From the NCBI RefSeq assembly GCF_000959365.1, contig NZ_CP009556.1, positions 1,364,001-1,428,000 of the forward strand: 64,000 nucleotides of DNA. The letters run 5' to 3'. The position numbers and the translations under genes are program-made. The notes beneath the pieces were generated by a model. It saw nothing but the letters and a program-made list of their open reading frames with translations. It made no database searches and was not told where the DNA came from. Source of the stretch: Burkholderia oklahomensis C6786. Lineage in GTDB: Bacteria > Pseudomonadota > Gammaproteobacteria > Burkholderiales > Burkholderiaceae. Position 1 is the first letter of the stretch. The number at the start of each line of letters is the position of its first letter. Of this stretch, positions 18,447 through 28,535 are shown piece after piece.

Positions 18447-19169
18447 TCAGCCGAGGTCGATGCGTTCGCCATCGATGCCGACGTGACGGTCGGCGAGCAG
18501 CGTGACGTCACGCGCGTGCAGGTGCGCGCGCTCGTCGATCTGCCAGCGCACTCGACTCGCGCGCGTGTCGTCGACGCCCCGCACGCGGCGAAAGCAATGG
18601 CCAAGCGTGTGCAGCGCGCGGCCGATCGTCGACGTGAAGCGGCGCGCAACGAGCCGCACGTCGTGCGCGCGGCCGTCTATCGACTGCGCGCGCGCGTCGA
18701 GATGCGCGGCGCGCACGCATGCGCGATGCGCGCTCAGATCGACACGCGCCGCGCGGGCGTCGATCCGGTCGCGCGCCGCGAGCGCGATGTGCGGCGCGTC
18801 GATGCGAAGTCCGTCGATGCCGGTTTCGAACACGACGCCGCCCGGCAGCGCGAGCGCGGCGTGGGGCGCGCCGGCGCGTGCAAGCACCGTGAGTACGTAA
18901 GCGGACGGCGCGCCGGATGTGTCGTCGGCAGCGCCCGCGCGTGCGTTCGCGCACGCCCAGATCAGCACGCTGTCGCCGATGTCGGGTGCGAGCACGCAGC
19001 CGTCGGCGCGTCGCGCGCGGCCGACTGGGTCGTCGAGCAGCAGCCAGTCGCCGACGCGGCCAGTCACGTGCGACGCACGCAACGTCGCGCCGGCGTCGAG
19101 TACGCGCGGGGCGTCGACGGGCGGAAGCGGCGAAGCCGACTGAGCGGCGGAGGAAGGAACGTTCATCAT
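18447..19169 (-). CDS. DUF3540 protein of the T6SS accessory set
   Basis: A 240-residue protein I place in DUF3540, a family regularly found beside VgrG, DUF2169 and DUF4150 genes. The N-terminal domain has the typical order of VTGRVGDWLLLDDPVGRARRA followed by GDSVLIWACAN, resembling a VgrG-like OB segment. The C-terminal half is a strand-rich repeat (DRIDARAARVDLSAHRACVRAAHLDARAQS) that probably continues a beta-helix. It may form a spike-loading adaptor. There are two adjacent ATGs (19169, 19166) with no clear ribosome site. Confidence 0.75.
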   Translation of the reverse strand: MMNVPSSAAQSASPLPPVDAPRVLDAGATLRASHVTGRVGDWLLLDDPVGRARRADGCVLAPDIGDSVLIWACANARAGAADDTSGAPSAYVLTVLARAGAPHAALALPGGVVFETGIDGLRIDAPHIALAARDRIDARAARVDLSAHRACVRAAHLDARAQSIDGRAHDVRLVARRFTSTIGRALHTLGHCFRRVRGVDDTRASRVRWQIDERAHLHARDVTLLADRHVGIDGERIDLG

Positions 19170-19189
19170 CGATGCGTAAGAGCTGGGCG

Positions 19190-20254
19190 TTATCGTTCGG
19201 GCGCGGTCCATCGTTCGGCCTGCGCGAGTGTGGGGTCGGTCGGGCGCGCGCCTGTCTTGCGTGTGCCGTCCCAGCGGGCGGCGCGATCGTCGACGGCGTG
19301 TAGGTTCGCATGCGAGAAATCGGCGTCGGTGCAGTCGGCGCGCGACAGCTTCGCGTGCGAGAAATCGCAGTAAACGAAGCTGCCGCCCGCGAGCGTCGCA
19401 TCCGCGCAATCGGCATGCGCGAAGAGCGACATCCGCGCGCGCAGCCCCCGCGCGTTCGCCGACGACAAGCGGGCGCGTGCGAAATCTGTCTCGTCGAACG
19501 CCGCGCCGGAGAGATCGGCGCCGACGAGCGTCGCGTCCGCGAAGCGCACATGGCGGCCGCGCGCACCCGCGAGCGTTGCGCGCTCGAGGTCGGCATCGAA
19601 GAACATCGTCTGCACGAGCGATGCGCCGCTGAAATCGCTGCCGGACAGCTTCGCGCCGTTGAAATGCGTCATTGTCAGGTCGCAGTGGTCGAAGCGTTGC
19701 CCGCGCAGATCCGCATTCGTGAGGAGCGCGTTCGTCAGACGCGTGGCGTCGAAGCGCGCGCTCGACAGGTCGGCGTGCATCGCCGCGAAGCGCTCGAGTT
19801 CAGCGTTCGCGAAGTCAGTGTGCTCGAAGCGGCAATCGACGGCTTCGCAACGCAGCAGCTTTGCCCCGGCGCACTGTGCGGCGGCGAGGTCGCAGCGCTC
19901 GAACGTCGAGCGCGCCCAAAGCGCGTCGGCTAGCGTCGCTTCGGCGAGATCGGCGTCTGTCATCGCGAACGCGGCGCCCGTCGTCGCGCGCAGGCTCGCG
20001 GCGTGCAGCGCGACCTCGTGCCAGCTCGATCCGCCGAGTGTCGCGCCGTCGACGCGTGCGCCCGTCAGGTCGCAATGTAGCCAGCACGTCGTGTCGAGCT
20101 GTGAGGCCGAGAGGTTCGCGCCGCGCAAGATCACGCGGTCGAACGTGCAGCCGGACAGATCGCGCCGCGAAAGATCGGCATGCGAAAGATCGACGCCGGA
20201 TAGCGTGCGGGTGTCGGCGAGAGCGGCAAGCGCGGCCTGAAGGATGTCGGACAT
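19190..20254 (-). CDS. Pentapeptide-repeat protein (T6SS accessory)
   Basis: A 354-residue protein made almost wholly of pentapeptide repeats, A(D/N)LXX, from about residue 15 to 340 (for example LSHADLSRRDLSGCTF). Such repeats fold as a right-handed quadrilateral beta-helix. It lies between the DUF2169-pentapeptide gene and DUF3540, so it likely belongs to spike assembly or cargo loading. I give the ATG at 20254; a TTG at 20266 would add four residues and make a TTGA overlap with the upstream stop, matching the coupling style of this operon, and may be the true start. Confidence 0.85.
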   Translation of the reverse strand: MSDILQAALAALADTRTLSGVDLSHADLSRRDLSGCTFDRVILRGANLSASQLDTTCWLHCDLTGARVDGATLGGSSWHEVALHAASLRATTGAAFAMTDADLAEATLADALWARSTFERCDLAAAQCAGAKLLRCEAVDCRFEHTDFANAELERFAAMHADLSSARFDATRLTNALLTNADLRGQRFDHCDLTMTHFNGAKLSGSDFSGASLVQTMFFDADLERATLAGARGRHVRFADATLVGADLSGAAFDETDFARARLSSANARGLRARMSLFAHADCADATLAGGSFVYCDFSHAKLSRADCTDADFSHANLHAVDDRAARWDGTRKTGARPTDPTLAQAERWTAPER

Positions 20255-20262
20255 CGATGTCG

Positions 20263-22812
20263 TCAAATGGATCGGCCGTCGGTGTCTGGGGAGAGGCGGC
20301 CCGGCACGTCAAGCAGCGTTCGTTCGACGTTCGCGCCGTCGAACTGTGATCGGCCGAGCGCCGTGCCGTAGCAATCGGCGCCGTACAGATTGCTCGATTG
20401 CAGTTGCGCGCCGTCGAGCCGCGTGCGGCGTAGCGATGCGCCGAACAGGTTCGAGAAGCGCATGTCCGCGTGTGATAGATCGGCCTTCGCCAGATCGGTG
20501 CGCCGCGCGCTCGTCAGGGTCAGTTGCGTGCCGCTCGCGATCGCGCGAACGAGGCTCGCGCGATCGAGCGTCGCCTTGTGCAGATTCGCGTAACTCAGGT
20601 TCGCGCCGTCCCAGTTCGCATCGTCGAGCGCCGCGCTGCTCAGGTCGGCCTGCCGGAACGACGTCGACGCGTCAGCGCGCGAACCGCGCAGTGATGCCGA
20701 GTTAAACCGAGCATGGGGCGCTTGCGCGGCGTGCCATTCGACGCCGTCACATTGCGCCGACGCGAACGTTGCGTCCGTAAGCGTCGCGTGCTGGAAGTTC
20801 GCGCGCGGCAAGCGCGCGGACGTGAAATCAGCGGCGTCAAGTGCGCAACCGGCAAAGCTCGTGTGCGCGCCGTCGAGTCGCGTGGCGGTAAGCCCGGGCA
20901 TCGCGCTTTCATCGAATTGCGCTCCCGTGCAACGGCTTTCGACGAGCGACGCACGCGTGAAGTCGCAGTGGGTGAAGTCGGCATGGTCGAGGCGCGCGCG
21001 GTCGAGCGTGGCACCTTGGAACGATGCGCCGGGCGCGGACGCGTGTACGAGCGTCGCCTCGCAAAGGTCTGCGTTCGAGAAGTCCGCATGCGGCAGCAGC
21101 GCGCGTTCGAACGACGCGCCAGCCAGCCTACAGCCGGCGAAGCAGGTTCGCTCGAGGTGCGAATCGCGGAAATCCGCGTGTTCGAGCGCTGCCGACGAGA
21201 GATCCAGGTCGCTCAGATCGAGGCCGGCGAAGCCGAGCCCGCGGGCGTGGCGTTCGATGACCCGCTCGCGCGTAAGCGGGCTCGCGGGGAACGCTAGTGC
21301 GACATTGACGAGTTGATTGGCGGGCGGCCGTTCGGGGACGGCCAGCACATCCGGTGCGATCGCCTCACGGTCGCCGAGGGCCGCGAGGCCAGCTGTCAGT
21401 GCGTCGAAGTCAAGCGGCGTATCGGGCGTGTCGAGTGCATCGAGCGCGTCCGCGAGCGCGGCGAGCTGGGGTTGGCCGTGCGCGGCCGCCTGCACCTGCG
21501 CGCGCGATAAGCCGTGATGCTCGACGAGTGCGCGGGCTTCCGCGTCGGCTTGCCGGAATAGTTCGACGAGCGATGCGTCGTCCGATTCCGGCGACCCGGG
21601 AGACGATGACGACGGCGGGGTAGCGCTTTGCTCGCCGGCCGCCGCTGATGCGCCACACTGGGTTTGCCATTGCTCGATCTGCGCGTCGAGTTCCGCCGCT
21701 AGCGCGGCCAGTTCGTCTAGGTTCAGGTCGGTGGGTGCGACGCGCGCGGGCAGCAGCCGTGCGATATCGGCCTCCGTCACGCCGTGCTCGGCGAGCAGTG
21801 CGTCGGTTTGCGCGGCGAGTGCCGCCGCATCCCGTTTCAGCCCGGACAATTCCGGTGCAGGCGGTTCCGCGTACGAGGCCGACGCGGCCGGCGCAGAGTC
21901 CATGTCGCGGCCGGTATCGGCGCGCGCTTCATCGTCGACGCTTGCGGCTAGCGCGGCGGCGTTCGCGAGCGGACGCCGGTCTTCGGTCATTGGCCGGCCG
22001 ATGTAAGCATCATCGGCCAGCGGAGGAGCATCGGCGCTTTCCCAGCCGGCGATCACGCGCACGACATCATCGCCGTCTTCGTCGTCGATCGCAGCGAGCG
22101 CGCGATACAGGACGATTCCGCAGACCGCGCCGGGGAACAGCCAGACGGTTTCCGCGCGCATCGGACACGTGTCGACGCGCGCGACGCCGCCGACCGAGCG
22201 CTCGACGAAGCAGCGCGCCCGCACGCGCGGCAGCGCGCCCGCGACGATCGGCCGATCCGCATGCATGTTGACGAGCTCGATGTTCTCGCCGCCGCGCCAG
22301 AATCCGGCGATCCGTTGGTCGCGCGGCGCTGAGTGGAAGTACTCGGCGCGTGTGCCGGCGGGGAGATGGGGCCAGTGACGCGCCTGCCAGCGCGCGTCCA
22401 ATGGTCCAAGATGGCGCGCGCGCTCGCGATCCGACGCCAGCAATGCGCGGAAATCGGCAAGCGGCGCGGACGCTCGCACATCGACGAGCCGCTCCTTGCA
22501 CGTCGCACCGATGCGTGCGCGTACCGCGATCGACGCGCGCGCGCCGCGTTCGCACGCAGGCGCATGCACGTCGCCGTAGACGAGAAATTCACTCGCCGGC
22601 TTCGGAAAGCCTTCGTCAAGCGGTGCATGTCCGTCGAGCATCTGTTGCGCGACTTGCCAGAGCTCCGTCTCGGTCGCGAGGTCATCGGGGCCGACGGGCG
22701 CGTCAGTGCGCAGCGGAAAGAGCGCGAGCGCGCCGATCGACAGCCGGTCGACGCCTTCGAAGCGTAGTGTCCGGTAGAGCAGTGCGAGCGTATCGGGTTT
22801 GACGATTTTCAT
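20263..22812 (-). CDS. DUF2169 and pentapeptide-repeat fusion protein
   Basis: An 849-residue fusion. Residues about 1-300 are DUF2169 (MKIVKPDTLALLYRTLRFEG start, with EYFHSAPRDQRI in the middle), a family tied to VgrG adaptor modules. Residues about 330-540 are an acidic, helical linker region. Residues about 550-845 are pentapeptide repeats (LDLSDLDLSSAALEHADF) continuing as a beta-helix. It follows vgrG by 25 bases, so it is likely a chaperone-adaptor that seats the PAAR-like tip or a cargo on VgrG. No toxin motif is visible. Confidence 0.85.
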   Translation of the reverse strand: MKIVKPDTLALLYRTLRFEGVDRLSIGALALFPLRTDAPVGPDDLATETELWQVAQQMLDGHAPLDEGFPKPASEFLVYGDVHAPACERGARASIAVRARIGATCKERLVDVRASAPLADFRALLASDRERARHLGPLDARWQARHWPHLPAGTRAEYFHSAPRDQRIAGFWRGGENIELVNMHADRPIVAGALPRVRARCFVERSVGGVARVDTCPMRAETVWLFPGAVCGIVLYRALAAIDDEDGDDVVRVIAGWESADAPPLADDAYIGRPMTEDRRPLANAAALAASVDDEARADTGRDMDSAPAASASYAEPPAPELSGLKRDAAALAAQTDALLAEHGVTEADIARLLPARVAPTDLNLDELAALAAELDAQIEQWQTQCGASAAAGEQSATPPSSSSPGSPESDDASLVELFRQADAEARALVEHHGLSRAQVQAAAHGQPQLAALADALDALDTPDTPLDFDALTAGLAALGDREAIAPDVLAVPERPPANQLVNVALAFPASPLTRERVIERHARGLGFAGLDLSDLDLSSAALEHADFRDSHLERTCFAGCRLAGASFERALLPHADFSNADLCEATLVHASAPGASFQGATLDRARLDHADFTHCDFTRASLVESRCTGAQFDESAMPGLTATRLDGAHTSFAGCALDAADFTSARLPRANFQHATLTDATFASAQCDGVEWHAAQAPHARFNSASLRGSRADASTSFRQADLSSAALDDANWDGANLSYANLHKATLDRASLVRAIASGTQLTLTSARRTDLAKADLSHADMRFSNLFGASLRRTRLDGAQLQSSNLYGADCYGTALGRSQFDGANVERTLLDVPGRLSPDTDGRSI

Positions 22813-22837
22813 GAAGGAATGCGTACGAGTGAGCAGG

Positions 22838-25822
22838 TCAGCCGAGCTGGATCAGTTGGCCATCGATCTTCACCGACGCGCTGCCGCTCAGCTTGAGGTT
22901 CGTCGCACGCGCGTCGATCGCGCCGTCGCTGCCGAGCTTGAGCGCCGCCGAGCCGCAGTCGGCCGCGATCTTGCCTTCGTCGACCTCGACGCTCGATTTA
23001 CCCGCTTCGACGCCTATCTTCGTTTCATGGACGTCGAGCTTCGCCTTGCCCTGCGCGTGCGCGAGCGTGATGCCGTCGGCCGTCGCGACGAGCCGGTTGC
23101 CCTTGAAGCCGAGCTCCGCGTCGGATGCGCTCATCCGCACGGCGCTCAGGCTCTTGACGTGCTTCACGAATTTTTGCTGCAGGTTGTCGATCTTCAGCGC
23201 GACCAGCTTCTGCTTTGCGTTCAGCTCGACGAGCTTCGCCTCCTTGGCCTTGATCGCGACCGCCGCGACTGCGTCGGCCGGCGACGGTGGCGTCGGCACG
23301 AGTGCGCTCACGCCGAACGCGTTCTGATCGGTCGACAGTACTTGGTGCTCCGCGATGTCGGCGTCGAGATCGGCGATGTCCTTCAGACACGCGTCGAGAT
23401 CCTGACGCAGCCCGATCAGTTCCTTGAGGTCGAGCTTGGTCACCGGATCGGCCGGTACCGCGAACAGCAGCGAGTCGTTCGCGTGGACGTGTGCATGTTT
23501 CGCCGATTCGACGCCCCAACGGCCTTTTCCGACGCTCATCGCGACGTCGGCCGCGCCCGGCCCCTTGCCATGCGTCGACCACGTGACGCCGTCGACGGTC
23601 AGCGACATCCGGGTCGCGTGCGTCAGGTTCTTCGCGGCGAGGGCGATGCCGTGCTTGCCGAGCGACAGGTCGGCGACGGGTGGTAGCGCCGCCTGCAGCT
23701 TTGCGATGTTCGCGAGCAGCGTACGCGACGTCGCCATCAACCCGGTGCTGACGGCGGTCACACCGGCGAACTGCGCGGCGGACACGCCGAAGCCCGCCCA
23801 TGGCAGATCGGCGATTGCGCGGCTGCCCTTGATGAGACCCGCGGCCGCGGCCGCGGATCCGGCATTCGCGAGGCCCGATACGATCATGAACTTGCGCACC
23901 GTGCCTTTGAGCTTGTCGAGCTGCTTTTGCAGCAACGCGGATGCATCCTGCCCCGCGGACAGCCGGATCGCGTGCGTTGCGGACTGCTTGTGGAGCGTTT
24001 GCAGCAGCGTCGACGCGCTGTCGTTGATCTCGCAGGTCCGGCTGCCGGGCAACATCCAGCGCAGGTTGCCTTGCAGCGTCGTCAGGAAATTCGCGCTGAC
24101 GTCGAGACTGTTACGCACGCCGACGTAGACGTCGGTGTTGCCGCCCATCGACACCGTGCATTTGAGGCCGCCCGAGAAGCGGTACGCGTTGCCGAGCGAG
24201 AAATCGAACTTATTGCCGGACGTGAGAAGCGCGAGCCCGCCACCCGGCCCGACCGCGCCGATGCCGATATGGTTGTTCGGCGCATGCAGCCACGTCGCCG
24301 CGTCGCTGCCGTCCTTCATGTAGAGCTGGTTGTGTTCGGTCACGATCCGGTGCGCGGCCGGATTTTTGCGCGTCACGACGCTGCCGTGCGACGAATTGGG
24401 CACCGCGCCGACGATGACGGGGCGGTCGGGATCGCCGCCGTCGAATGCGATCTTCACCTCGGTTTGTTTCAGAAGCGGCAAATGCATGCCGCGGTCGCGG
24501 CCCGAATACGGCGTTGCCATCCGGATCCGCGCGGAGCCCTTATTAGCCGGATGGGCGGTATGCGCGAACGGAAAGCGCACTTTGTACTGCCCGTATTCGT
24601 CGAGCTCGGCGAGCTTGCCGCCGCCCTCGCCATCGACGATCGCGCTGACGACGCCCGCCGCTCGCGGCTTCGGAGTCATGCGCGGTGGCCGGTACTGGAC
24701 GTCCGCGGGAATGGCGTCGAATTCGCTGCGGTAAACGATGTCGTCCGACGTCACGCCGAAGGGCGCGTCGAGATCAGGAAACAACAGGCGCGCCTGCGAG
24801 CCGCGATGTGTGACCGCCGTCACCAGATATCGGCCGTCGAAATCCGCGCGATAGTGGCCCGAGAGCGCGATGTAGCGGCCTGCGCGCAGACCGGTCGCGG
24901 TCGCTTCGCCGACGAACCGGCGGCCTTCGCATGTCAGCGCCTCGGCACGTAGCTTCGCATAGCGCCGGCCCTCTTCCTTCGTATGGAAATGGTCATCGCT
25001 CGACACTAATTCGCCGACGCCGTCGCGCGACACGCTCTCGCGGACTTCGAGCGGCAGCTCCGCTTTTCGGTGATTGAAATCGCGTAGCACGACTTCGCGC
25101 GGCAGCGGCTTCACGCGGCACGCGAACGCCTGCACGCGGTTGGCGTCGATGCCCGTGTCGAAATCCGTCGGGGGCAGGTAGCGGAGTGCGAGATCGTCGG
25201 CCGGGCCCGGCTGATGGCGGCGCTCGTCGACGATCACGAGCGTATCGCGCGCGCCGTCCTGCTCGAAGTAGTAATAGATGCCTTCCTTTTCCATCCAGCG
25301 CGACACGAAATCGAGATGGCTTTCGTCGTACTGGCAAACGAAGCTGCGCTTCCGATAGCCGCCGCCGTGCCGGAACCGGTAGTCGCGGCTGCCGAACGAC
25401 GCGGCGCGCAGCACCTTTTTCACGATGTCGGGAATCGTCTGCTCGTTCAGGTAGACGTCGGACACCCTGTACTGCGACAGCCGCCACAGGCGCGGCACGA
25501 GCACCGCACGATAGACGGTACGGTCGCGAAAGCCGTTCAACTGCTCGAACTCGGCGAGCACACCGGAATAACGCGTCGTGTTGGCGTTGCCATACGCCGG
25601 GCGGATCGTCAGCGTCGCTGAGCGGCTCAGCATCTTTGCGAAGTCGATTTGCGGCTCCGCGCTGATGAGCGTCAGATCGAATCGGTACAGTTGCGAGATC
25701 GCCTCGCGTCCGGTCATGTCGACGACTTCAAACGTCGTTTCGCCGTACGCGTCGCTGACGAATGCGAAGCGCCGCGCGTTCGCGGACGCCGCGTCGGCAA
25801 TCTGTGGGTGGGACGAAGACAT
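22838..25822 (-). CDS. vgrG5: T6SS spike protein VgrG5 with C-terminal extension
   Basis: A 994-residue VgrG. The gp27/gp5-like core covers about residues 30-620 (YRFDLTLISAEPQIDF; later YSGRDRGMHLPLLKQTEVKI). The extension carries a hydrophobic, Ala/Gly-rich stretch at about 640-715 (VSGLANAGSAAAAAGLIKGS), a helical segment with coiled-coil character (about 800-900), and a terminal beta-repeat. In B. pseudomallei and B. thailandensis VgrG5 and its C-terminal domain are required for host cell fusion and giant-cell formation. The ATG at 25822 gives the family N-terminus. ClpV is upstream and the DUF2169 accessory set downstream. Confidence 0.92.
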   Translation of the reverse strand: MSSSHPQIADAASANARRFAFVSDAYGETTFEVVDMTGREAISQLYRFDLTLISAEPQIDFAKMLSRSATLTIRPAYGNANTTRYSGVLAEFEQLNGFRDRTVYRAVLVPRLWRLSQYRVSDVYLNEQTIPDIVKKVLRAASFGSRDYRFRHGGGYRKRSFVCQYDESHLDFVSRWMEKEGIYYYFEQDGARDTLVIVDERRHQPGPADDLALRYLPPTDFDTGIDANRVQAFACRVKPLPREVVLRDFNHRKAELPLEVRESVSRDGVGELVSSDDHFHTKEEGRRYAKLRAEALTCEGRRFVGEATATGLRAGRYIALSGHYRADFDGRYLVTAVTHRGSQARLLFPDLDAPFGVTSDDIVYRSEFDAIPADVQYRPPRMTPKPRAAGVVSAIVDGEGGGKLAELDEYGQYKVRFPFAHTAHPANKGSARIRMATPYSGRDRGMHLPLLKQTEVKIAFDGGDPDRPVIVGAVPNSSHGSVVTRKNPAAHRIVTEHNQLYMKDGSDAATWLHAPNNHIGIGAVGPGGGLALLTSGNKFDFSLGNAYRFSGGLKCTVSMGGNTDVYVGVRNSLDVSANFLTTLQGNLRWMLPGSRTCEINDSASTLLQTLHKQSATHAIRLSAGQDASALLQKQLDKLKGTVRKFMIVSGLANAGSAAAAAGLIKGSRAIADLPWAGFGVSAAQFAGVTAVSTGLMATSRTLLANIAKLQAALPPVADLSLGKHGIALAAKNLTHATRMSLTVDGVTWSTHGKGPGAADVAMSVGKGRWGVESAKHAHVHANDSLLFAVPADPVTKLDLKELIGLRQDLDACLKDIADLDADIAEHQVLSTDQNAFGVSALVPTPPSPADAVAAVAIKAKEAKLVELNAKQKLVALKIDNLQQKFVKHVKSLSAVRMSASDAELGFKGNRLVATADGITLAHAQGKAKLDVHETKIGVEAGKSSVEVDEGKIAADCGSAALKLGSDGAIDARATNLKLSGSASVKIDGQLIQLG

Positions 25823-25838
25823 CGGGAACTCCTGGGCG

Positions 25839-28535
25839 TCAGAACGCGTCGGTCGCGTTGGACTCGGCCGGCTCGTCGGTCGAGACGACGAAGCGGCCGT
25901 CGGCGTCGACCGCGACGCGGATCGCGGACGCAGGCGTCGCATCGCACGCGTGCACGAGAATGTGCTGCGCGAGCGCCGGCAACACGTGACGTTGCAGGAC
26001 GAAGTCGACGTTGCGCGCGCCCGATTCGACTTCGGTACAGCGCGCAGCGACGTGCGCGACGACGGCGTCGTCGTGGACGACGCGCGTTCCATGCTGCGCG
26101 GCGACGCGCGCCGTAATACGTTCGAGCTTCAGCCGCGCGATGTCCACGAGCGTGTCGGGCGCGAGCGTCGCATACGGAATCACGGTCATCCGCGCGAGCA
26201 GCGCGGGCTTGAAATGGCGCGACAGAGTCGGCCGGATCGCCGCGCGCATCGCGTCCGCGTCTGGCCGGCAGCCGGACGCGGCTAGATCGGTGATCGCATC
26301 CGTGCCGAGATTCGACGTCAGGAAGATCACCGTATTCGCGAAGTCGACTTCCTTGCCTTCGCCGTCGGACAGCGAGCCCTTGTCGAAGACCTGGTAGAAC
26401 AAGTTCAATACATCCGGGTGGGCTTTCTCGACTTCATCGAGCAGCACGACTGAATAGGGCCGCTGGCGCACCGCCTCGGTCAGCATCCCGCCTTCACCGT
26501 AGCCGACGTAGCCGGGCGGCGAGCCGATCAGCCGGCTGACGTCATGCCGCTCCGGGTATTCGCTCATGTTGACGACGACGATCGAGCGCTCGTCTCCGAA
26601 CAGCGCGTCGGCGACGGCGACCGCGGTTTCCGTCTTGCCGACGCCGGACGGCCCCGCGAGCAGGAACACGCCGAGCGGTCGACGCGGATCGTGCACGCCG
26701 GCCGCGCCTGTCTTGACGGCTTCCGCGATCTGCTCGATCGCGTGATCCTGGCCGCGGATGCGGCGCTCGAGCGTGTCGGCGAGCCGCAGCATCACGTTCG
26801 CACGGTCGCGGCGCAGCTTGCCGGCCGCGATGCCGGTCCAGTCGGCCACGACGTCGGCGATCGCGTCCGGATCGACGTCGATTTGCACGAGCCGGGCATC
26901 GCGCTGCGCGTGCTCGAAGCGGCGGGTCGCGTCGGCGAGCGCGCGCGCCGCGCGGTCGTGGGCGTCGGCGGGCGCATTCGAATCGGCCTGGGCGTTCGAA
27001 GCGGCGCGCGCATGCGCTGCGGCATCCGCGACCGCACGGCACGCGCGGCGCGCCTCGACGAGCGCTTGCGCCGCGTCGCGCTGCGCCGCCCATGCGTCGC
27101 GCAACGCGTCGGCGCGCGCGGACAGCGCGGCAAGCTCGTTCGCGATGTCGGCGACACGCGGCGTGTCCGGCGCGCAGCGATCTGCGAGGTCCTGCCGCAG
27201 CGCGCGCCGCTCGCGCTCGAGCGCCTGGATCGCGCGCTCCGCGTCCTCAAGCGCGGCGGGCTTCGTCTGCTGGCGCACCTTTACGCGCGCGCAGGCCGTG
27301 TCGAGCAGGTCGATCGCCTTGTCCGGCAACTGCCGGCCCGTGATGTAGCGGTCCGACAGCTCGGCTGCCGCGACGAGCGCATCGTCGCGGATCGACACAC
27401 CGTGCGTGTCCTGATAGCGATCCTTCAGGCCGCGCAGAATCATCACCGACGTCGCGACATCGGGGCTGTCGAGCTTCACAGGCTGAAAGCGTCGGGCGAG
27501 CGCCGCGTCCTTCTCGAAGTACTTCTTATATTCGCTCCACGTGGTGGCAGCGATCGTACGCAGCTCGCCGCGCGCGAGCACGGGCTTCAGCAGGTTCGCC
27601 GCATCGGACGCGCCCGCCGGGCCGCCCGCGCCGACCAGCGTGTGCGCCTCGTCGACGAATAGCACAATGGGCGTTTGCGACGCGCGGATTTCGGCGATCA
27701 CGCGCTTGAGCCGCTGCTCGAATTCGCCCTTGACGCTCGCGCCTGCCTGAAGCAGTCCGAGATCGAGACCGAGCAGCGTCGCGTGCCGCAGCGTCGCCGG
27801 CACGTCGCCTTCGGCGATCCGCAGCGCGAGCCCCTCGACGACGGCCGTCTTGCCGACGCCCGGCTCGCCGACGCACACTGGATTGTTCTTGCGGCGCCGC
27901 GCGAGGATGTCGACGATCTGACGGATTTCGGCGTCGCGGCCGAACACCGGATCGATCCCGCCGGCGCGGGCCTTCGCGGTGAAGTCCTCGCAATAGCGGG
28001 CGATCGCGCTCGACCCATCGTGCGCACCGCCGGGCGCGGCGTCGCGCGCGCCCGTTTGGGTCGATTCGACCGATTGCGCGCATGCATCGGTGAAGCGCGC
28101 GAGAAGCGCGTCCTTGCGCAGCGACTGCAGCACGTCGTCGTGGCCGGACGATGGCTGCCGCGCGGCGCGCACGACAGCGGCGGCAAGCACCGCCGCCGAG
28201 CGGATTCGCGTCTCGCCTAGCTCCAGCGACGCGATCAGCCATGCGTCCTGCAGCAGTGCGAGCAGCGACGGCGCGAACGCGGGGCGGCCGCTGTCGCCCG
28301 CCGGCCGTGCGTCGAGCGCCGCGTCGGCTTGCCGGCGCAGGCGCGCCGCGTCGGCGCCGCTCGCGCGCAGCAGCAGCGCGACGTCAGCCGACGGCTCGTC
28401 GCACAGCCGCGCGAGCAGGTGCTCGACGGTGACGTCGTCGTGCCGGCGCGCGACGCATGCGCCGACCGCGTTTTCGAGCGACATCCGGCAATAGGGGTTG
28501 AGCTGTTCGATCAACGGCTTCAGGTCAACCAGCAT
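25839..28535 (-). CDS. clpV: T6SS sheath-disassembly ATPase ClpV (TssH)
   Basis: An 898-residue AAA+ unfoldase that pulls apart contracted TssB/TssC sheaths for reuse. The N-domain is about 1-160. The first ATPase has Walker A GEPGVGKT and Walker B LFVDEAHT; the middle domain is an Ala/Arg-rich coiled coil; the second ATPase has GPSGVGKT and [14 protein letters not shown]. The ATG at 28535 ([16 protein letters not shown]) fits the family; a TTG seven codons upstream is also open. It overlaps the tssG end by 11 bases and vgrG follows after 16. Confidence 0.96.
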   Translation of the reverse strand: MLVDLKPLIEQLNPYCRMSLENAVGACVARRHDDVTVEHLLARLCDEPSADVALLLRASGADAARLRRQADAALDARPAGDSGRPAFAPSLLALLQDAWLIASLELGETRIRSAAVLAAAVVRAARQPSSGHDDVLQSLRKDALLARFTDACAQSVESTQTGARDAAPGGAHDGSSAIARYCEDFTAKARAGGIDPVFGRDAEIRQIVDILARRRKNNPVCVGEPGVGKTAVVEGLALRIAEGDVPATLRHATLLGLDLGLLQAGASVKGEFEQRLKRVIAEIRASQTPIVLFVDEAHTLVGAGGPAGASDAANLLKPVLARGELRTIAATTWSEYKKYFEKDAALARRFQPVKLDSPDVATSVMILRGLKDRYQDTHGVSIRDDALVAAAELSDRYITGRQLPDKAIDLLDTACARVKVRQQTKPAALEDAERAIQALERERRALRQDLADRCAPDTPRVADIANELAALSARADALRDAWAAQRDAAQALVEARRACRAVADAAAHARAASNAQADSNAPADAHDRAARALADATRRFEHAQRDARLVQIDVDPDAIADVVADWTGIAAGKLRRDRANVMLRLADTLERRIRGQDHAIEQIAEAVKTGAAGVHDPRRPLGVFLLAGPSGVGKTETAVAVADALFGDERSIVVVNMSEYPERHDVSRLIGSPPGYVGYGEGGMLTEAVRQRPYSVVLLDEVEKAHPDVLNLFYQVFDKGSLSDGEGKEVDFANTVIFLTSNLGTDAITDLAASGCRPDADAMRAAIRPTLSRHFKPALLARMTVIPYATLAPDTLVDIARLKLERITARVAAQHGTRVVHDDAVVAHVAARCTEVESGARNVDFVLQRHVLPALAQHILVHACDATPASAIRVAVDADGRFVVSTDEPAESNATDAF

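Noticed and set aside
23927..24952. Plus-strand ORF across vgrG5
   Set aside because: Arg/Ala-rich shadow of vgrG5; no ribosome site or domain.
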